Below, piece after piece: positions 1-6,021 of a DNA stretch of 22,630 nt. The notes below the pieces were generated by a model, which had not been told where the DNA came from, searched no databases, and worked only from the letters and a program-made list of their open reading frames with translations. Every line of letters starts with the position of its first letter. Within the stretch, counting starts at the first letter, position 1. The position numbers and the translations under genes are program-made. The stretch is from CAYLNM01 sp964385045. GTDB taxonomy: Bacteria; Planctomycetota; Phycisphaerae; Phycisphaerales; SM1A02. Location: contig CAYLNM010000067.1 in the NCBI GenBank assembly GCA_964385045.1, forward strand, positions 1 to 22,630. Direction: 5' to 3'.

Positions 1-7
1 CCGCACC

Positions 8-31
8 CCGAACCCGACCCCGAACCCGACC
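8..31. repeat. Two 12-bp tandem repeats before the first gene
   Basis: Two perfect copies of a 12-bp unit (CCGAACCCGACC) lie at 8-19 and 20-31, directly upstream of the ribosome binding site of the first lipoprotein gene. The sequence before position 1 is not available, so the array may be longer. It could belong to the 3' end of an unseen gene or to the leader. No function is assigned. Confidence 0.6.
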
Positions 32-41
32 GGAGCCACCC

Positions 42-701
42 GTGAGCCCGATCCGCACGATCCCCCCCGCCCGCCGTCTCCGTTCCCGCCTCGCCGCCCG
101 CCCGCTCGCCACCGGCCTCGCCGCCGCGAGCGTCCTCCTGCTCGCCGCGTGCGAGACGCCGCCGCAGCGGTTCGGCGAGGCGGGCGGCCGCGTCGAGCCG
201 ACCCGCGACGCGCCCTCGGAGATGGGCGTCCGCAGCCCGCGGTCGACAGACCTCGTCAACGCCACCGATCGCATGGCGGCGTCGATCGCCAACCGGCCCG
301 ACATCGTCGATCCCGCGAGCCCGCCCACCATCGTCCTCGGCGAGGTCGAGAACCGCACCACGACGATCGCCCCCGGCGACCTCGACATCTACCTCGTGCG
401 CCTGCGGGCCAACCTCAACCAGGCCTTCGCGGGCCGCGGCATCAACTTCGTCCGCGAGCGGGCGTTCGTGCAGGACGCCCGGGCGAGCGAGTTCGGCAAC
501 GAGCCCGGCTCCGCGCCGCAGGACTACCGATCCCGCGCCGACTACGTGCTCGTGGCCCAGATGTTCGACATGCCGCGGGGCGGCACGAACTTCTATCTCA
601 TCAGCTTCCAGCTCGTGCAGCTCCGCGACGCGGCCGGCGGCCCCGACCGCGGCGCGGGCGACATCGCCTGGGAGGGCACCTACGAGGTGAAGTTCCAGTG
701 A
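42..701 (+). CDS. LpoB-like lipoprotein (penicillin-binding protein activator family), copy 1
   Basis: 219 residues. Basic n-region, hydrophobic stretch at about 22-35 and a lipobox LAAC with the lipidated cysteine at 37, so it is an exported lipoprotein. The mature part has the LpoB/YcfM-type pattern: a ...STDLVNATDRMAASI... segment at about 67-84, a strand containing VLGEVENRTTT, then a YLVRLRANLNQAF helix and a closing WEGTYEVKF strand. In gammaproteobacteria LpoB activates the peptidoglycan synthase PBP1b. Whether that partner exists here is unknown. The GTG start is supported by GGAG at 32-35, six bases upstream. Its stop overlaps the next start by 4 bp (GTGA), so it is the first visible gene of a four-gene lipoprotein operon. 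The family call is fairly secure; the PBP role is inferred. Confidence 0.8.
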   Translation: MSPIRTIPPARRLRSRLAARPLATGLAAASVLLLAACETPPQRFGEAGGRVEPTRDAPSEMGVRSPRSTDLVNATDRMAASIANRPDIVDPASPPTIVLGEVENRTTTIAPGDLDIYLVRLRANLNQAFAGRGINFVRERAFVQDARASEFGNEPGSAPQDYRSRADYVLVAQMFDMPRGGTNFYLISFQLVQLRDAAGGPDRGAGDIAWEGTYEVKFQ

Positions 702-1366
702 GCACGGCGGCCGGGCACGGGCGACGGTCCGCGCCGCGTGAGGGCTCCCGCCCGGATTCGCGGACGCGCCGCACCCGCCGCGCGACCGTTCGGCTCGTCG
801 CCTTCGTGGTGGCGGCCGCCGCCGCGGGGGCCGCGGCCCTCGCGGGCGGCTGCGCCACCGGCCCGCCCGTCGTCCGCACCACGTTCCTGCAGTCGGTCGA
901 TCTCGTCGAGATGACCGACCGCATGGCCGCGTCGCTCGCCGAGGCTCCCGCGATCACGCAGCGCACCCCGGACTCGCCCCGCTGGGTCGTGTCGATGGAC
1001 CGCATCGTCAACCGCACGAACCAGGTCATCCCCGACGGCCAGAAGTGGCTGTACGTGGCCCGCCTGCGCGGGCTGCTCGCGGCGACCGACCTCGCCCGGG
1101 AGGCGAACATCATGTGGGTGATGCCGCCGGCGCAGTGGGAGCGGGTCGCGGACGAGCTCGACGACCCGCGGGAGCCGCTCGCCCTGCGCACCCCGCCCAC
1201 GCATCAGCTCACCGGCACCTTCCTCGCCCAGACCCTGACCAGCGCCGCCGGTCGCAGCGACACCTACGTGTGCTCGTACCAGCTGATCGAACTGTCCGAC
1301 GGGACGCTGGTGTGGGAGGACGCGTGGGAGGTCAAGCGATCGATCGCCGGGCGGACGTATGACTGA
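698..1366 (+). CDS. LpoB-like lipoprotein, copy 2
   Basis: 222 residues starting at GTG 698, chosen because it overlaps the preceding stop by 4 bp and gives a complete signal sequence. A longer reading of the same frame back to 149 would run through the first gene and is rejected. The n-region is Arg-rich, the hydrophobic core is about 31-50 and the lipobox cysteine is about 52 (AGGC). The mature domain repeats the pattern of copy 1: VDLVEMTDRMAASLAE at about 67-82, VSMDRIVNRTN, YVARLRGLL, and a final WEDAWEVKRS strand. The two copies are clearly divergent paralogues rather than a recent duplication. It overlaps the COG3014-like gene by 8 bp. Role inferred: outer-membrane or periplasmic regulator of a cell-wall or envelope enzyme. 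Confidence 0.78.
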   Translation: MSTAAGHGRRSAPREGSRPDSRTRRTRRATVRLVAFVVAAAAAGAAALAGGCATGPPVVRTTFLQSVDLVEMTDRMAASLAEAPAITQRTPDSPRWVVSMDRIVNRTNQVIPDGQKWLYVARLRGLLAATDLAREANIMWVMPPAQWERVADELDDPREPLALRTPPTHQLTGTFLAQTLTSAAGRSDTYVCSYQLIELSDGTLVWEDAWEVKRSIAGRTYD

Positions 1367-3113
1367 CCGGCGGCGGGCGAGCGGATCCCGGGGGGTGGCG
1401 ACGGCGCTGCTGCTGGCGGGCGCGGCGATCCTCGCCGCCGCGGGTGCCGGCTGCTCGACGAGCCGCCCGCGCAACCTCGCCGCGGTCGAGGCCTACTACG
1501 CCTACGAGTTCACGGACGCCCGCGAGGCCCTCCGGGGCGACGCCCTGCTCCGCAACGACGAGAACGTCCTGCTCGACACGCTCCGGCTCGGCGTGGCGTC
1601 GCTGGCCGACGGCGACGCCCGCGAGGCCGAGCTCGCCCTCGGCCGCTCCTTCGAGCTGCTCTCGACCGCCGGCCTCAACGCCGACCGCACCACCGCCGCG
1701 GTGTGGGTGAACGAGGGCGTGCGGATCTGGAAGGGTGAGCCGTTCGAGCAGGCCCTCGGCTACTGGTGGACGAGCGCCCTCTACGCCGCGCTCGGCGACT
1801 GGGAGAACGCCCGGGCCGCGATCGTGAACGCGAGCTTCCGCCTCCGCGACTTCGGCGAGGACAAGGACGAGCTCGACGTCGCCCGCGACGTCGCCCGGGA
1901 CGAGGACGCGATCGACGGCTACGACCCGGTCGAGAACGACTTCGCCCTCGGCCGGCTGATGCAGGGCCTCGCGAGCTCGATCGCCCGGATCCCGGGGGCC
2001 GACGACGCCCTCGACGCGGCGCTGGCGATGCGGCCGTCGCTGGAGCCGGTGGTGGAGGTCGTGCGCGGGGGCGACTTCGACACCGTGCTGCTCATCGACT
2101 ACGGCAAGGGCCCGACGAAGCAGGCCTACGGCCCCGAGGACGCCCTGGCCCGCTGGGTGCCCCAGGACACCGGCCCGGCCGAGATCGTGATCCGCCGCGA
2201 GGGGGACGTCGCGGGGCCGTACCCCGCGGCCGCGAACGTCAACGAGCTCGCGGCCGACTTCCGCTGGAACGCGCTGGAGGACATCCGCCGGGCCAAGGCC
2301 GTGCTCGGCCGGCTGCTCACCGATGCCGGCCTGCTGGTCGCGATCTCCGATGGCTCCAACCGCGAGGAGCGGGCGGCGGTGGGCGCCGGGCTCGCGATCG
2401 TCGGCCTCCTGCTTCGCTCGGGGGCCGAGGCCGACGTGCGGTACATGGAGTTCTCGCCGCAGCTGGTCTTCGTGGTGCCGCTGCGGCTCGGGCGGACCAG
2501 CGACGTCGAGGTGCTCGTGGAGCACCCCGTGGACGGCGTCGTGAACCGACTCGTGATCCCGGACCTCGTGCCGGGCGAGCGGGGCTGGCCGCGGGCGATC
2601 TACCTCCGGCTGCTCGGCCCCGGCTCGCCCGAGCCGGCGTGGCTGACCAGCGGCCGCATCGTCCACGGCAACGATCACGTCGGCGTGCGGCCGGGCGAGC
2701 TGCCCTGGCTCCTCGGCGGCACCGACGTGAGCACCCCCACGCCCGAGGCGATGGACGCCTACCGCGCCGCGGGCCTCGACCCCGCCGTCTCGCTGGTGCG
2801 GTACCGCAACGCGCTGGCGGCCGAGGGCGTGCGGATCGGCTCGGGGGCGGGCGCCGGGCCGGGCGAGCGCCGCAACCCGACGTACCGTCACGTGCTGGAA
2901 GGCGGCCGGGGGCTGTTCACGCCGATGCCCGACTCGATGGGCTACCGGCGGCTGATGGGCACCCCCCACCCGCCCCACGAGCCGCGGTCCCGCGAGGCGC
3001 GGGCGCTGCTCGACCGCATCGTGCCCGCGGCGGCGACGCCGCCCGCCGAATCGCAGCCGGACGGCGAGTCCGCCGGCGCCGTCCCGAATCCCCTCTCGGA
3101 GCTGGACCCATGA
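1359..3113 (+). CDS. COG3014-like lipoprotein with TPR-like N-terminal half
   Basis: 584 residues; ATG 1359 overlaps the previous gene by 8 bp. Signal sequence with hydrophobic core about 13-30 and lipobox cysteine at 32 (AGAGC). Residues about 40-180 are helix-rich and TPR-like (YYAYEFTDAREAL, then DGDAREAELALGRSFELL, WEQ/YWWTSALYAALGDWENARAA). The C-terminal half is more beta-rich, with LLIDYGKGPTKQAYG and a long Arg/Pro-rich end. I recall COG3014 proteins occurring beside lpoB and ycfL genes in gammaproteobacteria, and this context matches that. No catalytic motif is visible; a scaffold or assembly role is plausible but not shown. It overlaps the YcfL-like gene by 4 bp (ATGA). Confidence 0.65.
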   Translation: MTDRRRASGSRGVATALLLAGAAILAAAGAGCSTSRPRNLAAVEAYYAYEFTDAREALRGDALLRNDENVLLDTLRLGVASLADGDAREAELALGRSFELLSTAGLNADRTTAAVWVNEGVRIWKGEPFEQALGYWWTSALYAALGDWENARAAIVNASFRLRDFGEDKDELDVARDVARDEDAIDGYDPVENDFALGRLMQGLASSIARIPGADDALDAALAMRPSLEPVVEVVRGGDFDTVLLIDYGKGPTKQAYGPEDALARWVPQDTGPAEIVIRREGDVAGPYPAAANVNELAADFRWNALEDIRRAKAVLGRLLTDAGLLVAISDGSNREERAAVGAGLAIVGLLLRSGAEADVRYMEFSPQLVFVVPLRLGRTSDVEVLVEHPVDGVVNRLVIPDLVPGERGWPRAIYLRLLGPGSPEPAWLTSGRIVHGNDHVGVRPGELPWLLGGTDVSTPTPEAMDAYRAAGLDPAVSLVRYRNALAAEGVRIGSGAGAGPGERRNPTYRHVLEGGRGLFTPMPDSMGYRRLMGTPHPPHEPRSREARALLDRIVPAAATPPAESQPDGESAGAVPNPLSELDP

Positions 3114-3589
3114 GCACCGCTTCCGCCCGCCCCTTCGCGACCGCCGACCACCGGCCGATCCGCCGCCGCGCCGCCCGCACGCTCGGCGCCGCCGGCCTCA
3201 CCGCCCTCGGCCTCCTCGCCGCCGCCCCGCTGTCCGGCTGCGAGTCTCCTCCCGGCGTCGCGGCCACGGATCCGATCCCGACCGCCGATCCGCGGCTGTC
3301 GGTGCTTGACCCGGTGGGCCGCGCCCTGCTGCGCTTCCAGCCTCCGGTGGTCGTCGACCGCGATCCGAACCCGCTCCGCGTGCAGGTGCCGGTCACCAAC
3401 GTCAGCGACCGCGACACCTACTACGCCGACTACCGCTTCATCTTCTTCGACGTGGACGGCCTGCAGCTCGACCCGGTGATGGGCTGGGAGTTCGTGCCCT
3501 TCGATCCCGGCCAGTCGCAGCGGATGATCGGCACCGCGGTCAACCCGCGGGCGACCACCTGGCGGCTCGAGGTCCGGCGGGCGCGGTGA
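3110..3589 (+). CDS. YcfL (DUF1425)-like lipoprotein
   Basis: 159 residues from ATG 3110, chosen for the ATGA overlap with the preceding stop and because it begins a clean lipoprotein signal: hydrophobic core about 25-41 and lipobox LSGC with Cys 44. The mature domain looks like a small beta-sandwich: VQVPVTNVSDRDTYYADYRFIFFD at about 91-114, followed by GWEFVPFDPGQSQRMIGTAVNPRAT and a final strand. That matches the DUF1425/YcfL pattern, in which an N-V-S-D-turn strand pair precedes a variable C-terminal strand. YcfL is a neighbour of LpoB in Enterobacteria. Last gene of the operon; the following 192 bp hold GC-rich palindromes but no clear T-tract terminator. Confidence 0.7.
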   Translation: MSTASARPFATADHRPIRRRAARTLGAAGLTALGLLAAAPLSGCESPPGVAATDPIPTADPRLSVLDPVGRALLRFQPPVVVDRDPNPLRVQVPVTNVSDRDTYYADYRFIFFDVDGLQLDPVMGWEFVPFDPGQSQRMIGTAVNPRATTWRLEVRRAR

Positions 3590-3701
3590 CGCCGCGTCCC
3601 GGCGGGGCGGACGAGACGAGCCGGTCGCGGGGCTGGGCCAGCGCCGTGGCTCCGGCTCCTCCGGAGGCATCGGCGTCCATCCGGACGCGGGCCCGCGGGT
3701 C

Positions 3702-3707
3702 TACCGT
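3702..3707 (+). promoter_or_regulatory. Candidate -10 box (TACCGT) for the nitroreductase gene
   Basis: TACCGT is the only TA-containing hexamer in the 192-bp gap between 3590 and 3781 and fits the TAnnnT form seen before several other genes in this window. It lies 74 bp upstream of the GTG start. No -35 match is evident. The rest of the gap is GC-rich with short palindromes (CGTCC/GGACG near 3675-3688) and shows nothing else. Confidence 0.3.
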
Positions 3708-3781
3708 TCGCTCCCCGGGGACGGCTCGGCGCACCCCGCCTGCCGCCGGTCCCCGGGATCCGACCCACCGGGAGCCCGCCC

Positions 3782-4360
3782 GTGATCGAGACCGACCGCC
3801 GCACCGTGCTCGAGTTCCTCGAGACCCGCCGCTCGCCGCGGCTGCGATCGCTGGGCGACCCGTGTCCCAGCGACGCGGAGGTGGAGCGCATGCTCACGGT
3901 CGCCTCGCGGGTCCCCGACCACGGGCGGCTCGTCCCGTGGCGGTTCATCCTGATCCGCGGCGATCGTCGGGCGGCCCTGTGCGAGCGGATCGGGGCCTGC
4001 TACCCCGAGGACCATCCCGACGCGAGCGACGAGCTCGTGGCCGCGGCGTGCATCCGCCTGACTCACGCTCCGCTCGTGGTCGCCGTCGTGTTCCGTCCGC
4101 GGACCCATCCGAAGGTGCCGGAGTGGGAGCAGATCCTCTCGGTCGGCGCGGTCTGCATGAACCTGCTGAACGCGGCCCGCGCCCTCGGCTACGCGGGACT
4201 GTGGCTCACCGAGTGGTACGCGTTCGACCGGCGGGTCCTCGGGGAGCTCGGCGTCGCCCCCAAGGAGCGGCTGGCCGGCTTCATCCACGTCGGGACCGAG
4301 ACGGCTCCGCGCGAGGAGCGCCCGCGGCCCGCGCTGGCCGAGCTCGTCACCGAGTACTGA
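3782..4360 (+). CDS. Nitroreductase family protein (YdjA-like)
   Basis: 192 residues. The N-terminal RRSPR at 17-20, PDHGRLVPWRF at 45-55 and the late G-Y-A-G-L-W-L-T-E-W segment at about 136-145 match the small single-domain YdjA-type nitroreductases, which bind FMN as dimers and reduce nitro or enone compounds with NAD(P)H. The PDH-x4-PW motif in place of PS-x-x-N-x-QPW is typical of the YdjA branch. The length (about 190) is normal for the family. The GTG start is supported by GGAG at 3771-3774 with a 7-base spacer. It is a cytosolic enzyme with no visible signal sequence. The gene stands alone between the lipoprotein operon and the lower-GC block and is convergent with the minus-strand genes to its right. 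Physiological substrate unknown. Confidence 0.85.
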   Translation: MIETDRRTVLEFLETRRSPRLRSLGDPCPSDAEVERMLTVASRVPDHGRLVPWRFILIRGDRRAALCERIGACYPEDHPDASDELVAAACIRLTHAPLVVAVVFRPRTHPKVPEWEQILSVGAVCMNLLNAARALGYAGLWLTEWYAFDRRVLGELGVAPKERLAGFIHVGTETAPREERPRPALAELVTEY

Positions 4361-4636
4361 GTGCGGTTCCACGGATCCATCGCGGGTGACGAACGCCGGT
4401 ACCCGCCGCGTTGGTCAACGGCCATCACGCGTCAGCCAGCCCCGCCACCGCCGTCTGCCAAGGCAGCTGCCGCACCGAGCGTGCATCAGGCGAGGTGCGC
4501 AGAGTGGTTCTTCCGCCCGCGGCGGCTGGCCGGCTCGTGCGAGCCGACCGCCGCGGCGAACCCTGACGCGATGAGCCGGCGCCCCGAAGCGCCGCGGACG
4601 CGGTGAACGTCACGCCGCGCCGGCATGATCCGCTCA
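4361..4636. other. Convergent intergenic region with two hairpins
   Basis: 276 bp between convergent genes. A perfect palindrome CGGCTCG-TG-CGAGCCG lies at 4531-4546 and a 6-bp stem CGGCGC/GCGCCG with a 6-base loop at 4577-4594. Neither is followed by a T-run. They may act as terminators for either side. Short open frames here look random and carry no recognisable product. Confidence 0.4.
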
Positions 4637-5263
4637 TCAGCTCCGACGACGTACGCGTCGCGATCCAAGGGCCGGGATCGCGAGCATCCACGCGACCGCC
4701 GGACCCGGAATCGCCATCCCGATCCGAATGTCGTCAAGCGACGCGGTGCCTGCCCCATCGTCGATGCGAACACGATCGAAGGGGAGATTGCTGATCACGC
4801 CGAAGAAGTGCCCCGAACCCGGCCGGGCGTGCCCCGTCTCGCCGACGAGCTCGTCGCCCAACCACAGCGTCACCGCGATCGAACCCGGGAACTCGAACGC
4901 GACCGAGGTGACCGGCGCCTCGAGCGTGAACTCCGCGTATTCGGCGAAGGACCCGATCCGCAGCCCCCAACTGTCGTTCGGGAACAGCTGACGTGATGGA
5001 CCAATGACGAAGTTGGTCTCGTCCACGAAGCGCACGCCGAACTCGTCGAGGTACTGTTCATCCAGGTGCGTCCCCTCCGGAAATCCGGTGAAGTCCATCG
5101 TGTCCCAAGATCCCGTTGCGGACTCCCAAGCCGGCCGGTTCTCGTGATCGCGAAATAGCTGAAGCGCTCCATGGGCGTCTTGTGTCCCGCCAACGAGGAG
5201 CACGGCGGACACCACAGACGCGGTGTGGCCGGCCGATCGGCTTACGAATCTTGGCGCAGTCAT
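4637..5263 (-). CDS. Exported protein with PEP-CTERM-like C-terminal tail, copy A
   Basis: 208 residues from ATG 5263; a GTG immediately before it (5266) is closer to the SD-like GAGGG and is an equal candidate. N-terminal signal peptide at about 1-32 ending ...DAHG-A. The mature part is a beta-rich domain with DFTGFPEGTHLDEQYLDEFG, FEFPGSIAVTLWLG and a final VRIDDGAGTASLDDIRIG segment. That pattern is common in small exported proteins with PEP-CTERM anchors. The last 23 residues (IPGPAVAWMLAIPALG then RRVRRRS) form a Pro-containing motif, a hydrophobic stretch and an Arg cluster, as in PEP-CTERM sorting tails, though with PGP instead of PEP. Nearly identical to the next gene (5321-5938). Likely sorted to the cell surface; function unknown. 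Confidence 0.75.
   Translation of the reverse strand: MTAPRFVSRSAGHTASVVSAVLLVGGTQDAHGALQLFRDHENRPAWESATGSWDTMDFTGFPEGTHLDEQYLDEFGVRFVDETNFVIGPSRQLFPNDSWGLRIGSFAEYAEFTLEAPVTSVAFEFPGSIAVTLWLGDELVGETGHARPGSGHFFGVISNLPFDRVRIDDGAGTASLDDIRIGMAIPGPAVAWMLAIPALGSRRVRRRS
4643..5224. repeat. Tandem duplication, left copy
   Basis: About 582 bp that recur at 5324-5905 with a constant offset of 681 bp and no indels. By eye there are about 10 differences in the left 219 bp, none in 4862-5116 (255 bp), and about 17 in the right 108 bp. The copy covers almost the whole of gene A except its first dozen codons. Confidence 0.9.
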
Positions 5264-5340
5264 CACGTTGGAACCCTCGTTGCCGCGCCGCCCGGGATGG
5301 GGTCTACGACGCGGCGAATCTCACCGACGACGTACGCGTC
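5255..5340. repeat. Leader and start region shared with the gene at 7770
   Basis: The plus-strand sequence around GCAGTCATCACGTTG continues for about 75 bp with high similarity to 7760-7845, up to a shared CCGACGAC. It covers the start codons (GTG-ATG-ACT), the SD-like GGAG/GAGGG and the 5' leader of both genes. Confidence 0.8.
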
Positions 5341-5938
5341 GCGATCCAAGAGCCGGGATCGCGAGCATCCACGCGACCGCTGGACCCGGAATCGCCATCC
5401 CGATCCGAATGTCGTCGAGCGACGCGGTGTCTGCCCCATCGTCGATGCGAACACGATCGAAGGGGAGATCGCTGATCACTCCGAAGAAGTGCCCCGAACC
5501 GGGCCGAGCGTGCCCCGTCTCGCCGACGAGCTCGTCGCCAAGCCACAGCGTCACCGCGATCGAACCCGGGAACTCGAACGCGACCGAGGTGACCGGCGCC
5601 TCGAGCGTGAACTCCGCGTATTCGGCGAAGGACCCGATCCGCAGCCCCCAACTGTCGTTCGGGAACAGCTGACGTGATGGACCAATGACGAAGTTGGTCT
5701 CGTCCACGAAGCGCACGCCGAACTCGTCGAGGTACTGTTCATCCAGGTGCGTCCCCTCCGGAAATCCGGTGAAGTCCATCGTGTCCCAAGATCCCGTCGC
5801 GGACTCCCAGGCCGGCCGGTTCTCGTGATCGCGAAAAAGCTGGAGCGCTCCATGGGCGTGGTGTGTCCCGCCGACGAGAAAGACGGCGGCTACAACGGAC
5901 GCCGTACGGCAATTGGATCCACTGCAGGTCGAAAGCAT
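5321..5938 (-). CDS. Exported protein with PEP-CTERM-like C-terminal tail, copy B
   Basis: 205 residues; ATG 5938 has GGAG 11 bases upstream. From TASVV (about residue 12) to the end it matches copy A. In the mature part I see only N-to-D in GVISxLPF and G-to-D in DDGAxTAS, plus a few changes near the signal peptide. The tail is the same PGP-hydrophobic-Arg anchor. The first 11 residues (MLSTCSGSNCR) are unrelated to those of copy A. The stop lies 57 bp before the start of copy A, and the gene follows the HAF/dockerin-like gene by 83 bp on the same strand, so the three may be co-transcribed. Function unknown; presumably a surface or envelope protein. Confidence 0.75.
   Translation of the reverse strand: MLSTCSGSNCRTASVVAAVFLVGGTHHAHGALQLFRDHENRPAWESATGSWDTMDFTGFPEGTHLDEQYLDEFGVRFVDETNFVIGPSRQLFPNDSWGLRIGSFAEYAEFTLEAPVTSVAFEFPGSIAVTLWLGDELVGETGHARPGSGHFFGVISDLPFDRVRIDDGADTASLDDIRIGMAIPGPAVAWMLAIPALGSRRVRRR
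5324..5905. repeat. Tandem duplication, right copy
   Basis: Right-hand member of the 681-bp-offset duplication described for 4643-5224. Similarity fades at about 5886-5905, just inside the signal-peptide codons, where copy A switches to sequence resembling the octamer gene at 7.7 kb instead. Confidence 0.9.
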
Positions 5939-5985
5939 GGCGGTTCATTCTCCGCGGTAGGAACTCGAGCGTCTGGAGTCGAGAA

Positions 5986-6017
5986 TGGCGTGGGCCGGGG
6001 CTTCCCGACCCACGCCA
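5986..6017 (-). terminator. Hairpin after the HAF/dockerin-like gene
   Basis: A perfect 9-bp stem, TGGCGTGGG (5986-5994) with CCCACGCCA (6009-6017), lies four bases beyond the minus-strand stop at 6022. Inner GGG/CCC pairs (5998-6000 with 6004-6006) extend it. On the minus strand it is followed by TTCTC, not a true U-run, so it may be a weak or Rho-assisted terminator or an mRNA 3'-end stabiliser. Confidence 0.45.
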
Positions 6018-6021
6018 AGGA

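Noticed and set aside
149..697. Long open frame extending the second LpoB-like gene upstream
   Set aside because: It overlaps the first lipoprotein gene completely and reads as Arg/Pro-rich shadow sequence; the signal peptide begins at GTG 698.
1332..2978. 548-codon minus-strand open frame opposite the COG3014-like gene
   Set aside because: Antisense shadow typical of GC-rich DNA; low-complexity composition, no start signals, while the plus-strand frame has a lipoprotein signal and operon overlaps.
4486..4773. Small minus-strand frame beside gene A
   Set aside because: No family resemblance, no SD, and it overlaps the 3' end of gene A in another frame.
4643..5905. Insertion sequence or transposon as the cause of the duplication
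   Set aside because: No transposase frame, terminal inverted repeats or target duplication seen; the unit is a tandem gene copy.
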